Positions 36,701 to 46,427 of a DNA stretch of 64,000 nt are shown here, piece after piece. Position numbers and translations under genes: made by a program. Source of the stretch: Roseobacter denitrificans OCh 114 (GTDB lineage: Bacteria > Pseudomonadota > Alphaproteobacteria > Rhodobacterales > Rhodobacteraceae). The stretch's first letter is position 1, and each line of letters starts with the position of its first letter. The notes under the pieces are model-generated. The model made no database searches and was not told the origin of the DNA. It saw nothing but the letters and a program-made list of their open reading frames with translations. The stretch lies in contig NC_008209.1 of assembly GCF_000014045.1 (NCBI RefSeq), positions 2,069,001-2,133,000 on the forward strand, in the 5' to 3' direction.

Positions 36701-39700
36701 CTACTGCGCGGCCAGCGGGCGCGGCGCATCCGTCAGCGTCCCTGTTTGGCTTGCGTCCTGCGATTTTTGACGGCGGGCATAGAGCAGCGCAAACATCGGC
36801 GGGACGAAGTAGAACGAAACAACGGCGGACAGCAGAACACCCCCGGCAATCGCCACGGCAAAAGGTGGCCAGAACCCGCCGCCCGCCAGGATCAGCGGTA
36901 AAAACCCGCCAAAGGTCGTGATCGTCGTTGAGATAATGTGCCGACTGGACCCGGTGACGACTTGCGCCATGGCCTCAGTATCGCCCATCGCGGCGCGTGC
37001 GTTTCCCTTGAGGCCCGTTAGGATTATGATCGCGGCATTGATCGACACACCGATGGAGCCGATCACGCCGATGATTGCATTGATGCCAAAAGGAAATTGC
37101 ATCACGGCAAGGGCCAGCATCGACAATCCGGCAGACAGGACGCACACGATCAGGGCCACCGCTGTCAGGCGGAACGAATTGAACGTCAGCGCAATCGTGG
37201 CAATCGTCAGTGTCACAATCAGCCCGACAGAGGCGAGCAGATTGCCAATCGTGTCTGACCGCGCATCGGAATCGCCGCCCAGTTCAATGCGGTAGCCGGC
37301 GGGGGTTTCGAAACCCGCAGCCTCAAGCGAGGCGAGCACGGATTGCAGCGCCTCTTCGGGTAAGACGCCGGGCACGATATAGGCCTGCACGGTGTTGACG
37401 CGTTCCCCGTTGCGCCGGGTTATGACGCTTTCTGCCGCCTCAACCACAGGGCGGGCCAGTTCCGACAGTGGCACCGCCGGGTAAAGCCCCTGCGCGGAAA
37501 GCTCAGCCGCATTTGGCATCAGAATCGGCAGGTCCGCCATGGCGGATATTTCGCCCTGCACGGCGTCAGTGAGGCGGACGCGGATCGGCATTTGGTCGGT
37601 GCCTTCGACCATACTGCCCCCCGTCACGCCAACCAAAGCGGCCTGAAGCTGCGCTGCAATATCGGTGACATTCAGCCCCAGCAGCCGTGCGGCGGTCTCA
37701 TCAATCTCAAAGCGCAGTTGCGGCGCACCCCCCGTCACGCCGGAGCGGACCTGTGTCACAAGCGGCAAATCGGCCATCAGCGCGCGCGCCTGATCGCCCA
37801 GAGCGCGCAACACATCAAGATCCGGGCCGACCAGCCGGATTTCGACCGGGGCGGCAACGGGCGGGCCCTGAATGAGGTCGCGCACGATGATGCGGGCCTT
37901 GGGGTGCGCGCGGTTCAGGGCCTGTGCACCTCTGGCACCAACCGTTCAGCGGCGTAGGCGTCCGTGGTCTTGACCATGGCCTGCGCATATCCGGGCTCTG
38001 ACGAGCGGCCACTGGTGATGTTGTAGTAAAACGCAGGGCCGGATTTTCCGATCGACCAGTAGACGCGATCAATGCCCTGTTGTGCCGCAAGACGCGCATC
38101 AATTGCCGCGGCTATCTCTGCCGTTTCAGAAATCGCCGTGCCGGGGGGCATTTCCACTTCGATATAAAACTGATCCCTCTGAACGCCGGGAAAGAACTGC
38201 GCGGTCAGCGTCGGGAAAGCGCCAAAGCCCATGGCTGGCAGGATCAGGGCCAGCGCAATGGATTTTACAGGGTGGGTGACGGACCATTGAATGGTCTTGT
38301 GAAACGCGCGGCCCAGCACGGGGATGGACAGGCCACTGCCCGTGCCACGTTTCATGAAACGACCGGCCAGTGCGGGCGTGACGGTCACGGCGACGAACAG
38401 CGACCAGATCAACATCAACACCACGGCAATCGCGATGGCGCCGACGAAATCACCCGCAGGCCCCGGCAGCAGGATCATCGGAGTGAAGGACAGCGCGGTC
38501 GTGACGGTCGATGCCAGCAGCGGTGCCGCCAACCGGCGCGTGGCGTCACCGACCGCATCTATCCGTTCCATCCCGCGGGCGAGACGCTGGCGTACTTCGT
38601 CGACCATCACGATGGCGGCGTCCACCAGGAGACCCAGTGCCACGATCAACCCGGTGACGGACATCTGGTGGATCGGCAGACCGAGAAAGTTCATGCTGGC
38701 CAGTGTCGCCAGAGACACAACCGGCAAGACCACCGCCACGATTGCTGCCGCCCGCACGCCAAGCGTTACAAACAACACGGCCACAACGAGGGAAACGCCG
38801 ATGGCCATATTCATGCCGACCTCGGCCAGCCGGTCCGCGGTATAGGTGCTTTGATCAAACATCAGTGTTTCGGTGATGCCATAGGGCAGGGCGTCCTGGC
38901 CGCTTTGCAGTTCTTCGCGCACGAAAGACATCCAGCGGTCGATCTGCACGCCATCCTGCGCCAGAACACCCACCAGCACCGCCGGTCGCCCCAAGGCCAG
39001 CGCGAGTTCTTCGGGCGGGTCGGCGACGGTGCGCTTGATCTGCGCGATATCGGAGAGAACGACGCTGGCGCTGCCCTCATTCTCGCGCAGAACGACAGAC
39101 CCCAGCCTGTCCAGCCTTTCGATTTCTCCCGAGATGTTGATGGTCAGGTCCACGTCGCTGTTTTGCAAGCGCCCCGCCTGCACTTTGCCATCGGCGGCGG
39201 CGATACGTGCGGAGATATCCGAGGCGGTCAGACCCAGCGCAACGGCCTGCTGGGGGTCGACCTCGACGCGGATTTCGTCCTCCGGTTCGCCAAAAAGGTC
39301 AACGGCGCGCGTGGAGGGGATCGTGCGCAGCCGGTCCGCCAGCGCCTCTGCATGATCGTGCAGGATCGAGAGAGGGACGCCATCGTGATCCGACGTGACA
39401 GCGACGACGGCAGAATAGGCGGAGATGCCCTCGGCGTTGAATTCCGAGGCTTCGACACCGGCGGGAAAATTGCGGCGCGCGTCCTCGACCGCATCCCGCG
39501 CCTCCGACCAGACCTGTTCGATGGTGGCCTCATCCAGCGTTTGCAACAATTCGACAGACACAACCGAAACACCGGAGCGGGACACGGATTCGATCACGTC
39601 CACTTCGGCGATTTCGCGCAATTCCTCTTCGATCTCCGCCGTAACCAGCGTTTCGACGCGCGCAGGATCAGCGCCGGGAAAGGGCGTTGTGATCGTTGCA

Positions 39701-39825
39701 AACAGATTGGTGATGGTCGGGTCTTCCTGACGGCCCAGCGACAGGAAGGAGGACAACCCCGCCGAGACAAGGACCAGAATGATCAGCGCGACAAGCCGGG
39801 GGTGGCGAAAGGTCAGCGTTTCCAC
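36701..39825 (-). pseudogene. RND efflux permease broken by a two-base duplication
   Basis: An AcrB/MexB-type (HAE1 or related) RND permease. The 5' part (39825-37915, 636 residues) begins METLTFRHPRLVALIILVL and includes periplasmic and transmembrane segments; it ends early as LVPEVHRP then stop. The 3' part resumes in another frame with ALNRAHPKARIIVRDLIQG and runs to 36701. The plus strand at 37923-37926 reads TGTG where one TG restores the frame (VQALNRAH); 3125 bases minus two is exactly 1041 codons. Either a recent inactivation, a phase-variable dinucleotide or a sequencing error. Confidence 0.88.
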
Positions 39826-39828
39826 GCG

Positions 39829-40968
39829 TCAGCCCTCCTGCGTCAGAACGCTGACGCTCTGACCGGGCACCACGCGGTGCGCGCCTGTGGTGACGAAAAC
39901 GCTGCCCTGCTCAAAGGTGCCGCGCACATAGGCGCGCTGGTCTTCGATATGAAGGATTTCCACGGCTGCGGGTTGCAGCCTGTCCTCGACCACCAGCATC
40001 AGCGTCCAGACGCTGCCTTCACCGGATTGCAGCGCATCAACTGGCACCCAGGCACCCTGCGCCTTGATGTCCGAGCGCAGGACGAGGGATGCGCTTTGCC
40101 CGAACAGCAGGTTTCCCGGTTTCTCCAGCGAAAACAGGGCGGTGCGGGTTCGGGTGATCGGGTCGATATCAGGCCGGATGCGCGACAGTTTTGCAGGGTG
40201 GAGCGTGCCACCAAGGGAGATCTCCACCGACCTGAGGTCATCCGCAGCGATATCGAGCGGCAAGCCGACCCGCAGTTCCGGCGCGGAGGTTTCCATGATC
40301 CGCACGATGGGTTGCCCGGCCTGAATGGTTTCTGCAGCATCCACGTTCTGCATCCCGACCTGCCCGTCAAAAGGCGCATAGATCACCGATTTCTCAAGAT
40401 TGATCTGTACCGATTTCAGTGCGGCGTCGATTTCGGCGATGCGGTTGGTCAATTCATCGCGCGCAGCCAGTGCATCATCAAGCCGCGCCTGACTGGTAAA
40501 TCCTTGTCGTTGCAGCTCAATCGCGCGGGTCAAACGCGCCTCTGCGGAGCTGAGTTGTGCGGCAACCGCGCCCCGCGACGCGCTGAGCCGGGTTGCCTCT
40601 GCATCCAGCAGATCGGTATCAAGGCGGGCAATTTCCTGCCCTGCCACGACGCTGTCGCCCTCATCGACCGACAGGCTGACAATGCGCCCCCCCAATTCAA
40701 AGGACAGGGACACATTTGCGCGCGCCTCGATCTGACCGGTAAAGTGGCGCGGGGTGGTATAGCCCTGCTTCATCTCGATCGTCTGCACATGAACGGGCAG
40801 GGGGCGGGCAGCTTCGGGTTCCGGCACAGCGCGCGCGCGGTCGCTCAAAAGGCCTACGCCCATGACCACAGCAAAACCCGCGATCCCAATGAAACTAACG
40901 GTCAGGATCATGCGCGCCGTTGTGCCCAACACCTTTCTTGTCCAAGTCTGCTTTGTTGGTCCGGTCAT
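39829..40968 (-). CDS. RND efflux membrane fusion protein (HlyD/AcrA family)
   Basis: 379 residues from ATG 40968 (GTG 40980 possible). One N-terminal membrane helix (MILTVSFIGIAGFAVVMGVG), a lipoyl-like half FELGGRIVSLSVDEGDSVVAGQ, a coiled-coil hairpin (about 110-180), then the second lipoyl half VIYAPFDGQVGMQNVDAAET and beta-barrel. Links an RND pump to an outer-membrane channel. Four bases upstream of the permease; divergent from the TetR gene. No outer-membrane factor gene is nearby. Confidence 0.92.
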   Translation of the reverse strand: MTGPTKQTWTRKVLGTTARMILTVSFIGIAGFAVVMGVGLLSDRARAVPEPEAARPLPVHVQTIEMKQGYTTPRHFTGQIEARANVSLSFELGGRIVSLSVDEGDSVVAGQEIARLDTDLLDAEATRLSASRGAVAAQLSSAEARLTRAIELQRQGFTSQARLDDALAARDELTNRIAEIDAALKSVQINLEKSVIYAPFDGQVGMQNVDAAETIQAGQPIVRIMETSAPELRVGLPLDIAADDLRSVEISLGGTLHPAKLSRIRPDIDPITRTRTALFSLEKPGNLLFGQSASLVLRSDIKAQGAWVPVDALQSGEGSVWTLMLVVEDRLQPAAVEILHIEDQRAYVRGTFEQGSVFVTTGAHRVVPGQSVSVLTQEG

Positions 40969-40993
40969 CTCAACTCTCACTCAAGTTAGCACC

Positions 40994-41009
40994 TCTAACA
41001 TATGTTAGA
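40994..41009. promoter_or_regulatory. Perfect 16-bp palindrome, probable TetR operator
   Basis: TCTAACATATGTTAGA is its own reverse complement and lies 26 bases before the adaptor start and 47 before the TetR start. A further GTTAG at 40985-40989 forms an extra half site with CTAAC. This is a textbook place for the divergent TetR repressor to bind. Confidence 0.75.
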
Positions 41010-41055
41010 ACTTCTTACTTTGACAAGGGTTACGTATTCTGAAACAGAATGGATT

Positions 41056-41676
41056 ATGGAAGAGAGTACAAATGCCGGAAAACGGGGCAGTTATCATCAC
41101 GGGGATCTCAGGTCTCAACTGATCGAAGCCACGCGCGCCCTGGTCGAGGAAAAAGGACCGGATCACTTTTCGGTATCCGAGGCCTGTCGCCGTGCCGGTG
41201 TGTCCACTGCGGCGCCCTATAAACATTTCGCGGATAAAAGCGGCATGCTGCGCGCCGTCGCCATGGAAGGGATGGTGCGCCAGCGCGAACAGCTTCTTGC
41301 CGAATTGCAGAAATACGAGCCCGGCACGTTGGGGCGCATCGTTGGTATGGGGCGGGTCTATGTCAATTTCGCGGTGGCGGAACCGGGCGTTTTTCGGCTG
41401 ATGTTTGGTCTGTCCGAAGATCACGGGGATCACAGCGATCTCGTGGCGATGGGCGATGATACGTTTCTGGTCGTCAAAAAAGAAGTGGCGCGCTGCCGCG
41501 GCGCGGATGAGGTGACGCCTGAGGACGAACATCAGGCGTTCCTGTTGTGGAGTTTCGTACATGGTCTGTCGTTTTTGACCATAGACGGCAAGCTGACCGA
41601 AAAAAGAGTGACCGTCGATCTGGAACATGTGCTGGAGGACATTGCCCGGCGGGTCGTGACCACAACCATAGGGTGA
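41056..41676 (+). CDS. TetR/AcrR family transcriptional regulator
   Basis: 206 residues. N-terminal helix-turn-helix (about 15-65: FSVSEACRRAGVSTAAPYKHF) and a TetR C-terminal ligand domain with the WSFVHGLSFL motif of the WHG type. ATG 41056 (MEESTNAGKRGSYHHG) fits family starts; the frame reaches back to 41002 through the operator, which is unlikely to be coding. Divergent from the RND operon, so it probably represses it. Confidence 0.9.
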   Translation: MEESTNAGKRGSYHHGDLRSQLIEATRALVEEKGPDHFSVSEACRRAGVSTAAPYKHFADKSGMLRAVAMEGMVRQREQLLAELQKYEPGTLGRIVGMGRVYVNFAVAEPGVFRLMFGLSEDHGDHSDLVAMGDDTFLVVKKEVARCRGADEVTPEDEHQAFLLWSFVHGLSFLTIDGKLTEKRVTVDLEHVLEDIARRVVTTTIG

Positions 41677-41795
41677 TCGCGCCATCGGCAAGACCCCGCC
41701 GAGTGATAAAATCTCTTTGATTTCAGCGGATAAACGGTGGACCAGAAGCCCATTCACTGTAAGGGTCGCACCAATTGTATTGAAGGAGAGTGACC

Positions 41796-42575
41796 GTGAA
41801 CAATCGAAGTCAGGCAGCCGTTGAAATTGCGCGGATCGGGGGCGAACTGGCGCTGGAGTATTTTCGACGCCTCGGATCACTCGTGATCGAAGACAAGGGC
41901 CCGCAGGACTTTGTATCCGAGGCTGACAAAGCGGTTGAAACACATATTCGCAACCTGATCACCGCCGCTTTCCCGGATGATGGGATCGTTGGTGAGGAGG
42001 ATGCGCCAAAGCCATCCACGACGGGGTACACTTGGGTCATTGACCCGATTGACGGGACCACAAATTTCATCTCCGGCATTCCGGCGTGGACGGTGGTGCT
42101 GGCTGTCGTGTGCGAGGACAGCACGCAGATCGGTGTGATCTTTGATCCGGTGCATAACGAGATGTTCGTGGCCAATCGCGGTGCGGGGGCCACTCTGAAT
42201 GGTGCGCCCATGGCCTGTGCGAGCGATGCGCCGATTACCCGTGGGACCGTTGGCACCGGCTATTCAAGCCGGATTTCCGCGCAGGCCTCTGCCGAGGTCG
42301 TGCTGGCCATTCTGGAAAAGGGTGGCGTGTTTCATCGCAATGCATCGGGCGCGCTGTCGCTGGCCTATGTGGCGTCGGGACGGTTGCTTGGGTATATCGA
42401 AGAGCACATGAACGCCTGGGATTGTCTGGCCGGACAGCTGCTGATTGCCGAAGCCGGTGGGCAGATCGAGGATCAAAGCGCCAACCAGATGATTGCACAG
42501 GGTGGACGCGTGATCGCTGGCGGAAGTGCGGTTTTCGATGACCTGTTGAAGATCGCGGATACCGCCTACAAGTAG
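41796..42575 (+). CDS. Inositol monophosphatase family protein
   Basis: 259 residues. Metal- and phosphate-binding motifs GEEDAP, WVIDPIDGTTNFISGIP and the C-terminal AWDCLAGQLLIAEAGGQI match the IMPase/SuhB/HisN family (Mg-dependent phosphatases of inositol, histidinol or sugar phosphates). GTG 41796 follows AAGGAG by seven bases; GTG 41790 is too close. It converges on the frc fructose operon, and a sugar-phosphate phosphatase role is conceivable but not shown. Confidence 0.9.
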   Translation: MNNRSQAAVEIARIGGELALEYFRRLGSLVIEDKGPQDFVSEADKAVETHIRNLITAAFPDDGIVGEEDAPKPSTTGYTWVIDPIDGTTNFISGIPAWTVVLAVVCEDSTQIGVIFDPVHNEMFVANRGAGATLNGAPMACASDAPITRGTVGTGYSSRISAQASAEVVLAILEKGGVFHRNASGALSLAYVASGRLLGYIEEHMNAWDCLAGQLLIAEAGGQIEDQSANQMIAQGGRVIAGGSAVFDDLLKIADTAYK

Positions 42576-42635
42576 CCTGCCGAGCACCGGGGCACGGTTT
42601 AGGGCGTCTGACGAAATACCTGAAACATCAAGAAG

Positions 42636-42678
42636 CACGTAACGTGTTGAAACCTTTGTTTTCAGGCGGCGTTACGTG
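42636..42678. terminator. Hairpin between the IMPase-like gene and frcK
   Basis: CACGTAACG (42636-42644) and CGTTACGTG (42670-42678) form a 9-bp perfect stem; a second small stem TGAAA/TTTCA lies inside. It sits between two convergent genes and probably ends both transcripts, although the T-run is lacking. Confidence 0.55.
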
Positions 42679-42701
42679 ATTGCGGTTTTTCGCATGTCGC
42701 T

Positions 42702-43337
42702 TTAGGGCGTTGATTTTTGGTGCAGGGTGCAATCAGGGGTCAGCAATGCGTTACATATGGTTTGCGCGTTGGGCATGTCGTTTTGCGCAACCTTTGCCTG
42801 CGCATCTGCATCCGCGAACCCGTGATCGTGCCAGCGTTTCAACAGGCGAGCGCGCAGTACGTCGGAGGAGACGGACACATAAACCGCGAAATCCCAAAGA
42901 GGGCGCAGATCGCGCCACTCCGGGGCGTCGAGCAGCAGATAGTTGCCCTCGACAATAACGGTCGTCGCACTCGCCTCGGCGATGCCTGCGCCAGCCACGG
43001 CGCAATCCAGATGGCGGTCAAAGAGCGGGTAAACCACGCTGTCCTCCCGCAGCAGGCGGCGCAGCAGATGCGCCAATCCGGCCACGTCGAAGGTCTCGGG
43101 CGCACCCTTGCGCGCACTCAACCCGCGTTCGCGCAGGATGCGGTTGTCAAGGTGAAACCCGTCCATCGGCAGCGCGCAGCTGTTGGGGACGCGTTCGGCC
43201 AAGGCCTCGGCGAGCGTTGATTTCCCACTTGCGGGCGGGCCAGCCAAGGCAATCAGCCGCCTTTTGTTGCGAAAGGGCAGCGCCGTGATCCGTGCGGCCA
43301 GCGCCTCTAGATCCCAGTCAAGCTGCATGCGCCCCAT
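42702..43337 (-). CDS. frcK: P-loop kinase FrcK
   Basis: 211 residues. Walker A ALAGPPASGKSTLAEAL, LPMDGFHLDNRIL, and VIVEGNYLLLDAPEW mark the uridine kinase/phosphoribulokinase/pantothenate kinase-like family. Its place as last gene of frcBCAK matches the fructose operon of Sinorhizobium meliloti, where FrcK is the kinase-like member of unproven substrate. Start ATG 43337 overlaps frcA by 20 bases; ATG 43328 is an alternative. Confidence 0.82.
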   Translation of the reverse strand: MGRMQLDWDLEALAARITALPFRNKRRLIALAGPPASGKSTLAEALAERVPNSCALPMDGFHLDNRILRERGLSARKGAPETFDVAGLAHLLRRLLREDSVVYPLFDRHLDCAVAGAGIAEASATTVIVEGNYLLLDAPEWRDLRPLWDFAVYVSVSSDVLRARLLKRWHDHGFADADAQAKVAQNDMPNAQTICNALLTPDCTLHQKSTP

Positions 43338-44091
43338 CCGGCACGGTGGCCCCGGTCATATAGGCCACGGCGTCGGACATGGAGTGATCCTTGGGGTCGA
43401 CAACACAGAGGCGTTTGCCCAGACGGTGCACGTGAATGCGATCTGCGACCTCGAAAACATGCGGCATGTTGTGGCTGATCAGGATGATCGGGATGCCTCG
43501 GCTTTTGACGTCCTGAATAAGTTCCAGCACGCGGCGGCTTTCCTTGACGCCAAGTGCGGCGGTCGGCTCGTCCAGAATAATGACCTTGGACCCGAACGCC
43601 GCAGCGCGTGCGACCGCCACCCCCTGACGTTGCCCGCCCGAAAGCGTCTCGACCGCCTGATTGATGTTCTGGATCGTCATCAACCCAAGTTCGGACAGCT
43701 TTTCGCGCGCGATCTCTTCCATCTTTTTGCGGTCAAGCTGGCGCAGCACCTTGCCGCGAAACCCCGGTTTGCGCAGCTCGCGCCCCATGAACATATTGTC
43801 GGCAATCGACAGGGCCGGTGACATGGCAAGTGTCTGATATACCGTTTCAATACCGGCATGACGCGCATCAATGGGGGAGGTGAAGCGCACCTGTTGGCCT
43901 TCCAGTTCAACGATGCCTTCGTCCGGTGTCACAGCGCCGGACATGGCTTTGATCAGCGTGCTTTTGCCCGCCCCATTGTCCCCGATCACGGCCAGTATTT
44001 CGCCCGGCATCAGGTCAAAGTCACAATGATCAAGCGCTGTAACCTTGCCGTAGCGTTTGACCAGCCCGCGGCCCTTCAAAATCGGTTCCAT
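43318..44091 (-). CDS. frcA: Fructose ABC transporter ATP-binding protein FrcA
   Basis: 257 residues with a single nucleotide-binding domain: Walker A GDNGAGKST, signature LSGGQRQG, Walker B VIILDEPTAALG, switch His in ILISHNMPHV. Unlike RbsA-type ATPases with two domains, FrcA has one, as here. The TAATG junction couples it to frcC. Powers the FrcC channel. Confidence 0.88.
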   Translation of the reverse strand: MEPILKGRGLVKRYGKVTALDHCDFDLMPGEILAVIGDNGAGKSTLIKAMSGAVTPDEGIVELEGQQVRFTSPIDARHAGIETVYQTLAMSPALSIADNMFMGRELRKPGFRGKVLRQLDRKKMEEIAREKLSELGLMTIQNINQAVETLSGGQRQGVAVARAAAFGSKVIILDEPTAALGVKESRRVLELIQDVKSRGIPIILISHNMPHVFEVADRIHVHRLGKRLCVVDPKDHSMSDAVAYMTGATVPDGAHAA

Positions 44092-45152
44092 TATGCCGCC
44101 ACCTTCCTGATCCATTGGTCAACCGCCACCGCGGCGATGATCAGCGCCCCGATCAGCAGGAATGTCCATTGCGCATCCGCACCGAGCAGACGCAGGCCGA
44201 GCGTGAAAACCCCGACGATCAGCGCGCCAAAGAACGTCCCAAGGATCGACCCGCGCCCGCCAAACAGCGAAATCCCCCCGATCACCACGGCGGTGATGCT
44301 TTCGATGTTCAACAGCTGTCCTGACGTGGGGGAGACCGAGCCGATCCGCCCGATCAGTGCCCATCCGGCAAAGGCGCAGATCAAACCGGCCAGCGCATAG
44401 ACAGAAATCAGCGTCTTCTTGACATTCACCCCGGACAGGGCGGCAGCTTCGGGATCATCGCCCACCGCATAGACGTGCCGCCCCCAAGCCGTGTGTTTGA
44501 GCACATAGGCCAGCACCAGCACAAGGACCAGCATAAAGACCACACCAAAGGTAAAGACCGCGCCGCCCACATTGAACTTCGCACCCATCAATTGCAGCAT
44601 CGGGGCCTGTTCCGCGATGTCCTGACTTCGGATTGTTTCATTCGCGGAATACAGGAAATTCGCCGCCAGCACGATTTGCCACATGCCCAGCGTCACGATG
44701 AATGGGGGCAGTTTCATCACCGCGATCAGCCAGCCATTCACGGCACCGATCATTGTGCCAAACGCCAGACCACAGACGATTGCAACCTCAACCGGCACCC
44801 CGTAGCGAAAACTGAATTGTCCCATCACAACCGATGAGATCACGGCGATGGCCCCGACGCTGAGGTCAATGCCGGCGGTCAGGATCACAAGGCTTTGCGC
44901 TGCCGCCACAATGCCGACGATCTGCACCTGTTGCAGGATCAGCGTCAGCGCGAAGGGCGAAAAGAACCGCGTGCCCAGCAAGACGCCAAAGATGGCAATG
45001 GATGCAAGCAGGACGATGAGCGGGACAAGGGCAGGGGTTGTATGCAGCGCATGGTGAAAGCGGCTGACAATCCCCTTCTTGCCTGTATCAAACGAGGCAA
45101 TTTCATTCGCGGCATCCGCGCTTGCGGCCTCGTAATTGTCGGGTCCGGACAT
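44091..45152 (-). CDS. frcC: Fructose ABC transporter permease FrcC
   Basis: 353 residues of the RbsC-like (BPD_transp_2) permease family with multiple helices. Seen: QSLVILTAGIDLSVGAIAVI, NGWLIAVMKLPPFIVTLGMW, and GGISLFGGRGSILGTFFGAL. The cytoplasmic N-terminal extension of about 30 residues is polar. 110 bases separate it from frcB, with a hairpin between. Confidence 0.92.
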   Translation of the reverse strand: MSGPDNYEAASADAANEIASFDTGKKGIVSRFHHALHTTPALVPLIVLLASIAIFGVLLGTRFFSPFALTLILQQVQIVGIVAAAQSLVILTAGIDLSVGAIAVISSVVMGQFSFRYGVPVEVAIVCGLAFGTMIGAVNGWLIAVMKLPPFIVTLGMWQIVLAANFLYSANETIRSQDIAEQAPMLQLMGAKFNVGGAVFTFGVVFMLVLVLVLAYVLKHTAWGRHVYAVGDDPEAAALSGVNVKKTLISVYALAGLICAFAGWALIGRIGSVSPTSGQLLNIESITAVVIGGISLFGGRGSILGTFFGALIVGVFTLGLRLLGADAQWTFLLIGALIIAAVAVDQWIRKVAA

Positions 45153-45202
45153 TGCGGTCTCTCCTTGTTGAGATGCCGTGACATCTGGTTTTGAACAACC
45201 AA

Positions 45203-45228
45203 GGGGGGCGGGTTCAGACGCGCCCCCC
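45203..45228 (-). terminator. Intercistronic hairpin between frcB and frcC
   Basis: GGGGGGCG (45203-45210) pairs with CGCCCCCC (45221-45228) with a ten-base loop, between the frcB stop and frcC start. Such hairpins after binding-protein genes raise binding-protein mRNA relative to the permease. Confidence 0.65.
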
Positions 45229-45262
45229 TCTTATCTCAGGTAAGATTATTGCGACCCGCGGA

Positions 45263-46279
45263 TCAACCCCAGCACAGATCCATGCCCTCTTTGGTGTCGA
45301 TGCTGTCCACACCGTCCACGGGCTGGTCCGTCACCAAGGCAACGCCTGTGTCAAAGAACCCTTTGCCTTCAGTGGCTTCGGGCTTGCTGCCGTCTTTGGC
45401 CCAATTCGCAATCGCCTCGATACCCTTGGAGGCCATCAGCAGCGGATATTGCTGGGAGGTCGCGCCGATCACGCCGTCCGCCACATTCTGCACGCCGGGG
45501 CAGCCGCCATCGACCGAAACGATCAAGACGTCGTTTTCACGGCCAATGGATTTCAACGCTTCATAGGCACCCGCTGCCGCCGGTTCGTTGATCGTATAGA
45601 CCACGTTGATCATCGGGTCCTTGGCCAGCAGGTTTTCCATGGCGCGACGCCCGCCTTCCTCGTTTCCGGCGGTCACGTCATGGCCAACAATACGCGGGTC
45701 GTCCTCGTCACCCCAACGGTTGGGGTCTTTGACGTCGATCCCGAAGCCGGTCATGAAGCCCTGATCGCGCAGAACCCCGACGGAGGGTTGGCTCACGGCC
45801 AGATCCAGCATGGCGATTTTCGCATTCGCTGCATCATCCCCCAAGGTTGCGGCCGCCCATTTGCCAATCAATTCACCAGCCAGAAAGTTATCCGTCGCAA
45901 AGGTCATATCGGCTGAGTCAATGGGTTCAAGCGGCGTATCCAGCGCGATCACCAGCAGTCCGGCGTCGCGGGCCTGCTGCACCGCAGGCACAATCGAGGA
46001 CGTGTCTGAAGCTGTCAGCAGAATGCCATCCGCGCCATTCGCGATGCAGGTTTCGATTGCAGCGACCTGCGTTTCATGGTCGCCGTCGACCTTGCCTGCA
46101 TAGGAGTTCAGCGTAATCCCCAGTTCTTCGGCCTTGGCGGCAGCGCCTTCGCGCATTTTGACAAAGAAGGGGTTCGTGTCTGTTTTTGTAATCAGGCACG
46201 CGGAAACGGAATCGTCCGCCACGGCGGTGCTTGCGGATGCAATCAGCGCCAATGCGGTGCCAGCGATAAGTCTTTTCAT
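45263..46279 (-). CDS. frcB: Fructose ABC transporter substrate-binding protein FrcB
   Basis: 338 residues. Signal peptide [20 protein letters not shown]; type I periplasmic sugar-binding fold with [48 protein letters not shown], and [17 protein letters not shown], very similar to FrcB (binds fructose, also ribose and mannose in Sinorhizobium). ATG 46279 is preceded by a GGAGG site. First gene of frcBCAK, divergent from frcR. Confidence 0.9.
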   Translation of the reverse strand: MKRLIAGTALALIASASTAVADDSVSACLITKTDTNPFFVKMREGAAAKAEELGITLNSYAGKVDGDHETQVAAIETCIANGADGILLTASDTSSIVPAVQQARDAGLLVIALDTPLEPIDSADMTFATDNFLAGELIGKWAAATLGDDAANAKIAMLDLAVSQPSVGVLRDQGFMTGFGIDVKDPNRWGDEDDPRIVGHDVTAGNEEGGRRAMENLLAKDPMINVVYTINEPAAAGAYEALKSIGRENDVLIVSVDGGCPGVQNVADGVIGATSQQYPLLMASKGIEAIANWAKDGSKPEATEGKGFFDTGVALVTDQPVDGVDSIDTKEGMDLCWG

Positions 46280-46361
46280 GTGATCCTCCCAAACCAATTT
46301 GTACACACGTTGTCTGACGTGCTTGAGGCCGGACGGTGCGCTAAATCGCGGCGCGAGTCAA

Positions 46362-46386
46362 TTAATAAGTAAACTTGATTTATTAA
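46362..46386. promoter_or_regulatory. Probable FrcR operator
   Basis: TTAATAA (46362-46368) and TTATTAA (46380-46386) are a perfect inverted repeat with an 11-base spacer in the frcB-frcR divergent gap. Repeats of this AT-rich form are typical ROK/NagC-type operators. It lies 83 bases before the frcB start and 42 before frcR. Confidence 0.6.
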
Positions 46387-46427
46387 CTCCGCTCCGGCAG
46401 CTTGGAAGCGAATTTGCGAGGGAGCGG

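Noticed and set aside
38080..40989. 969-codon plus-strand open frame
   Set aside because: Antisense to the RND permease and adaptor; the sequence is rich in His, Arg and Gln with no domain.
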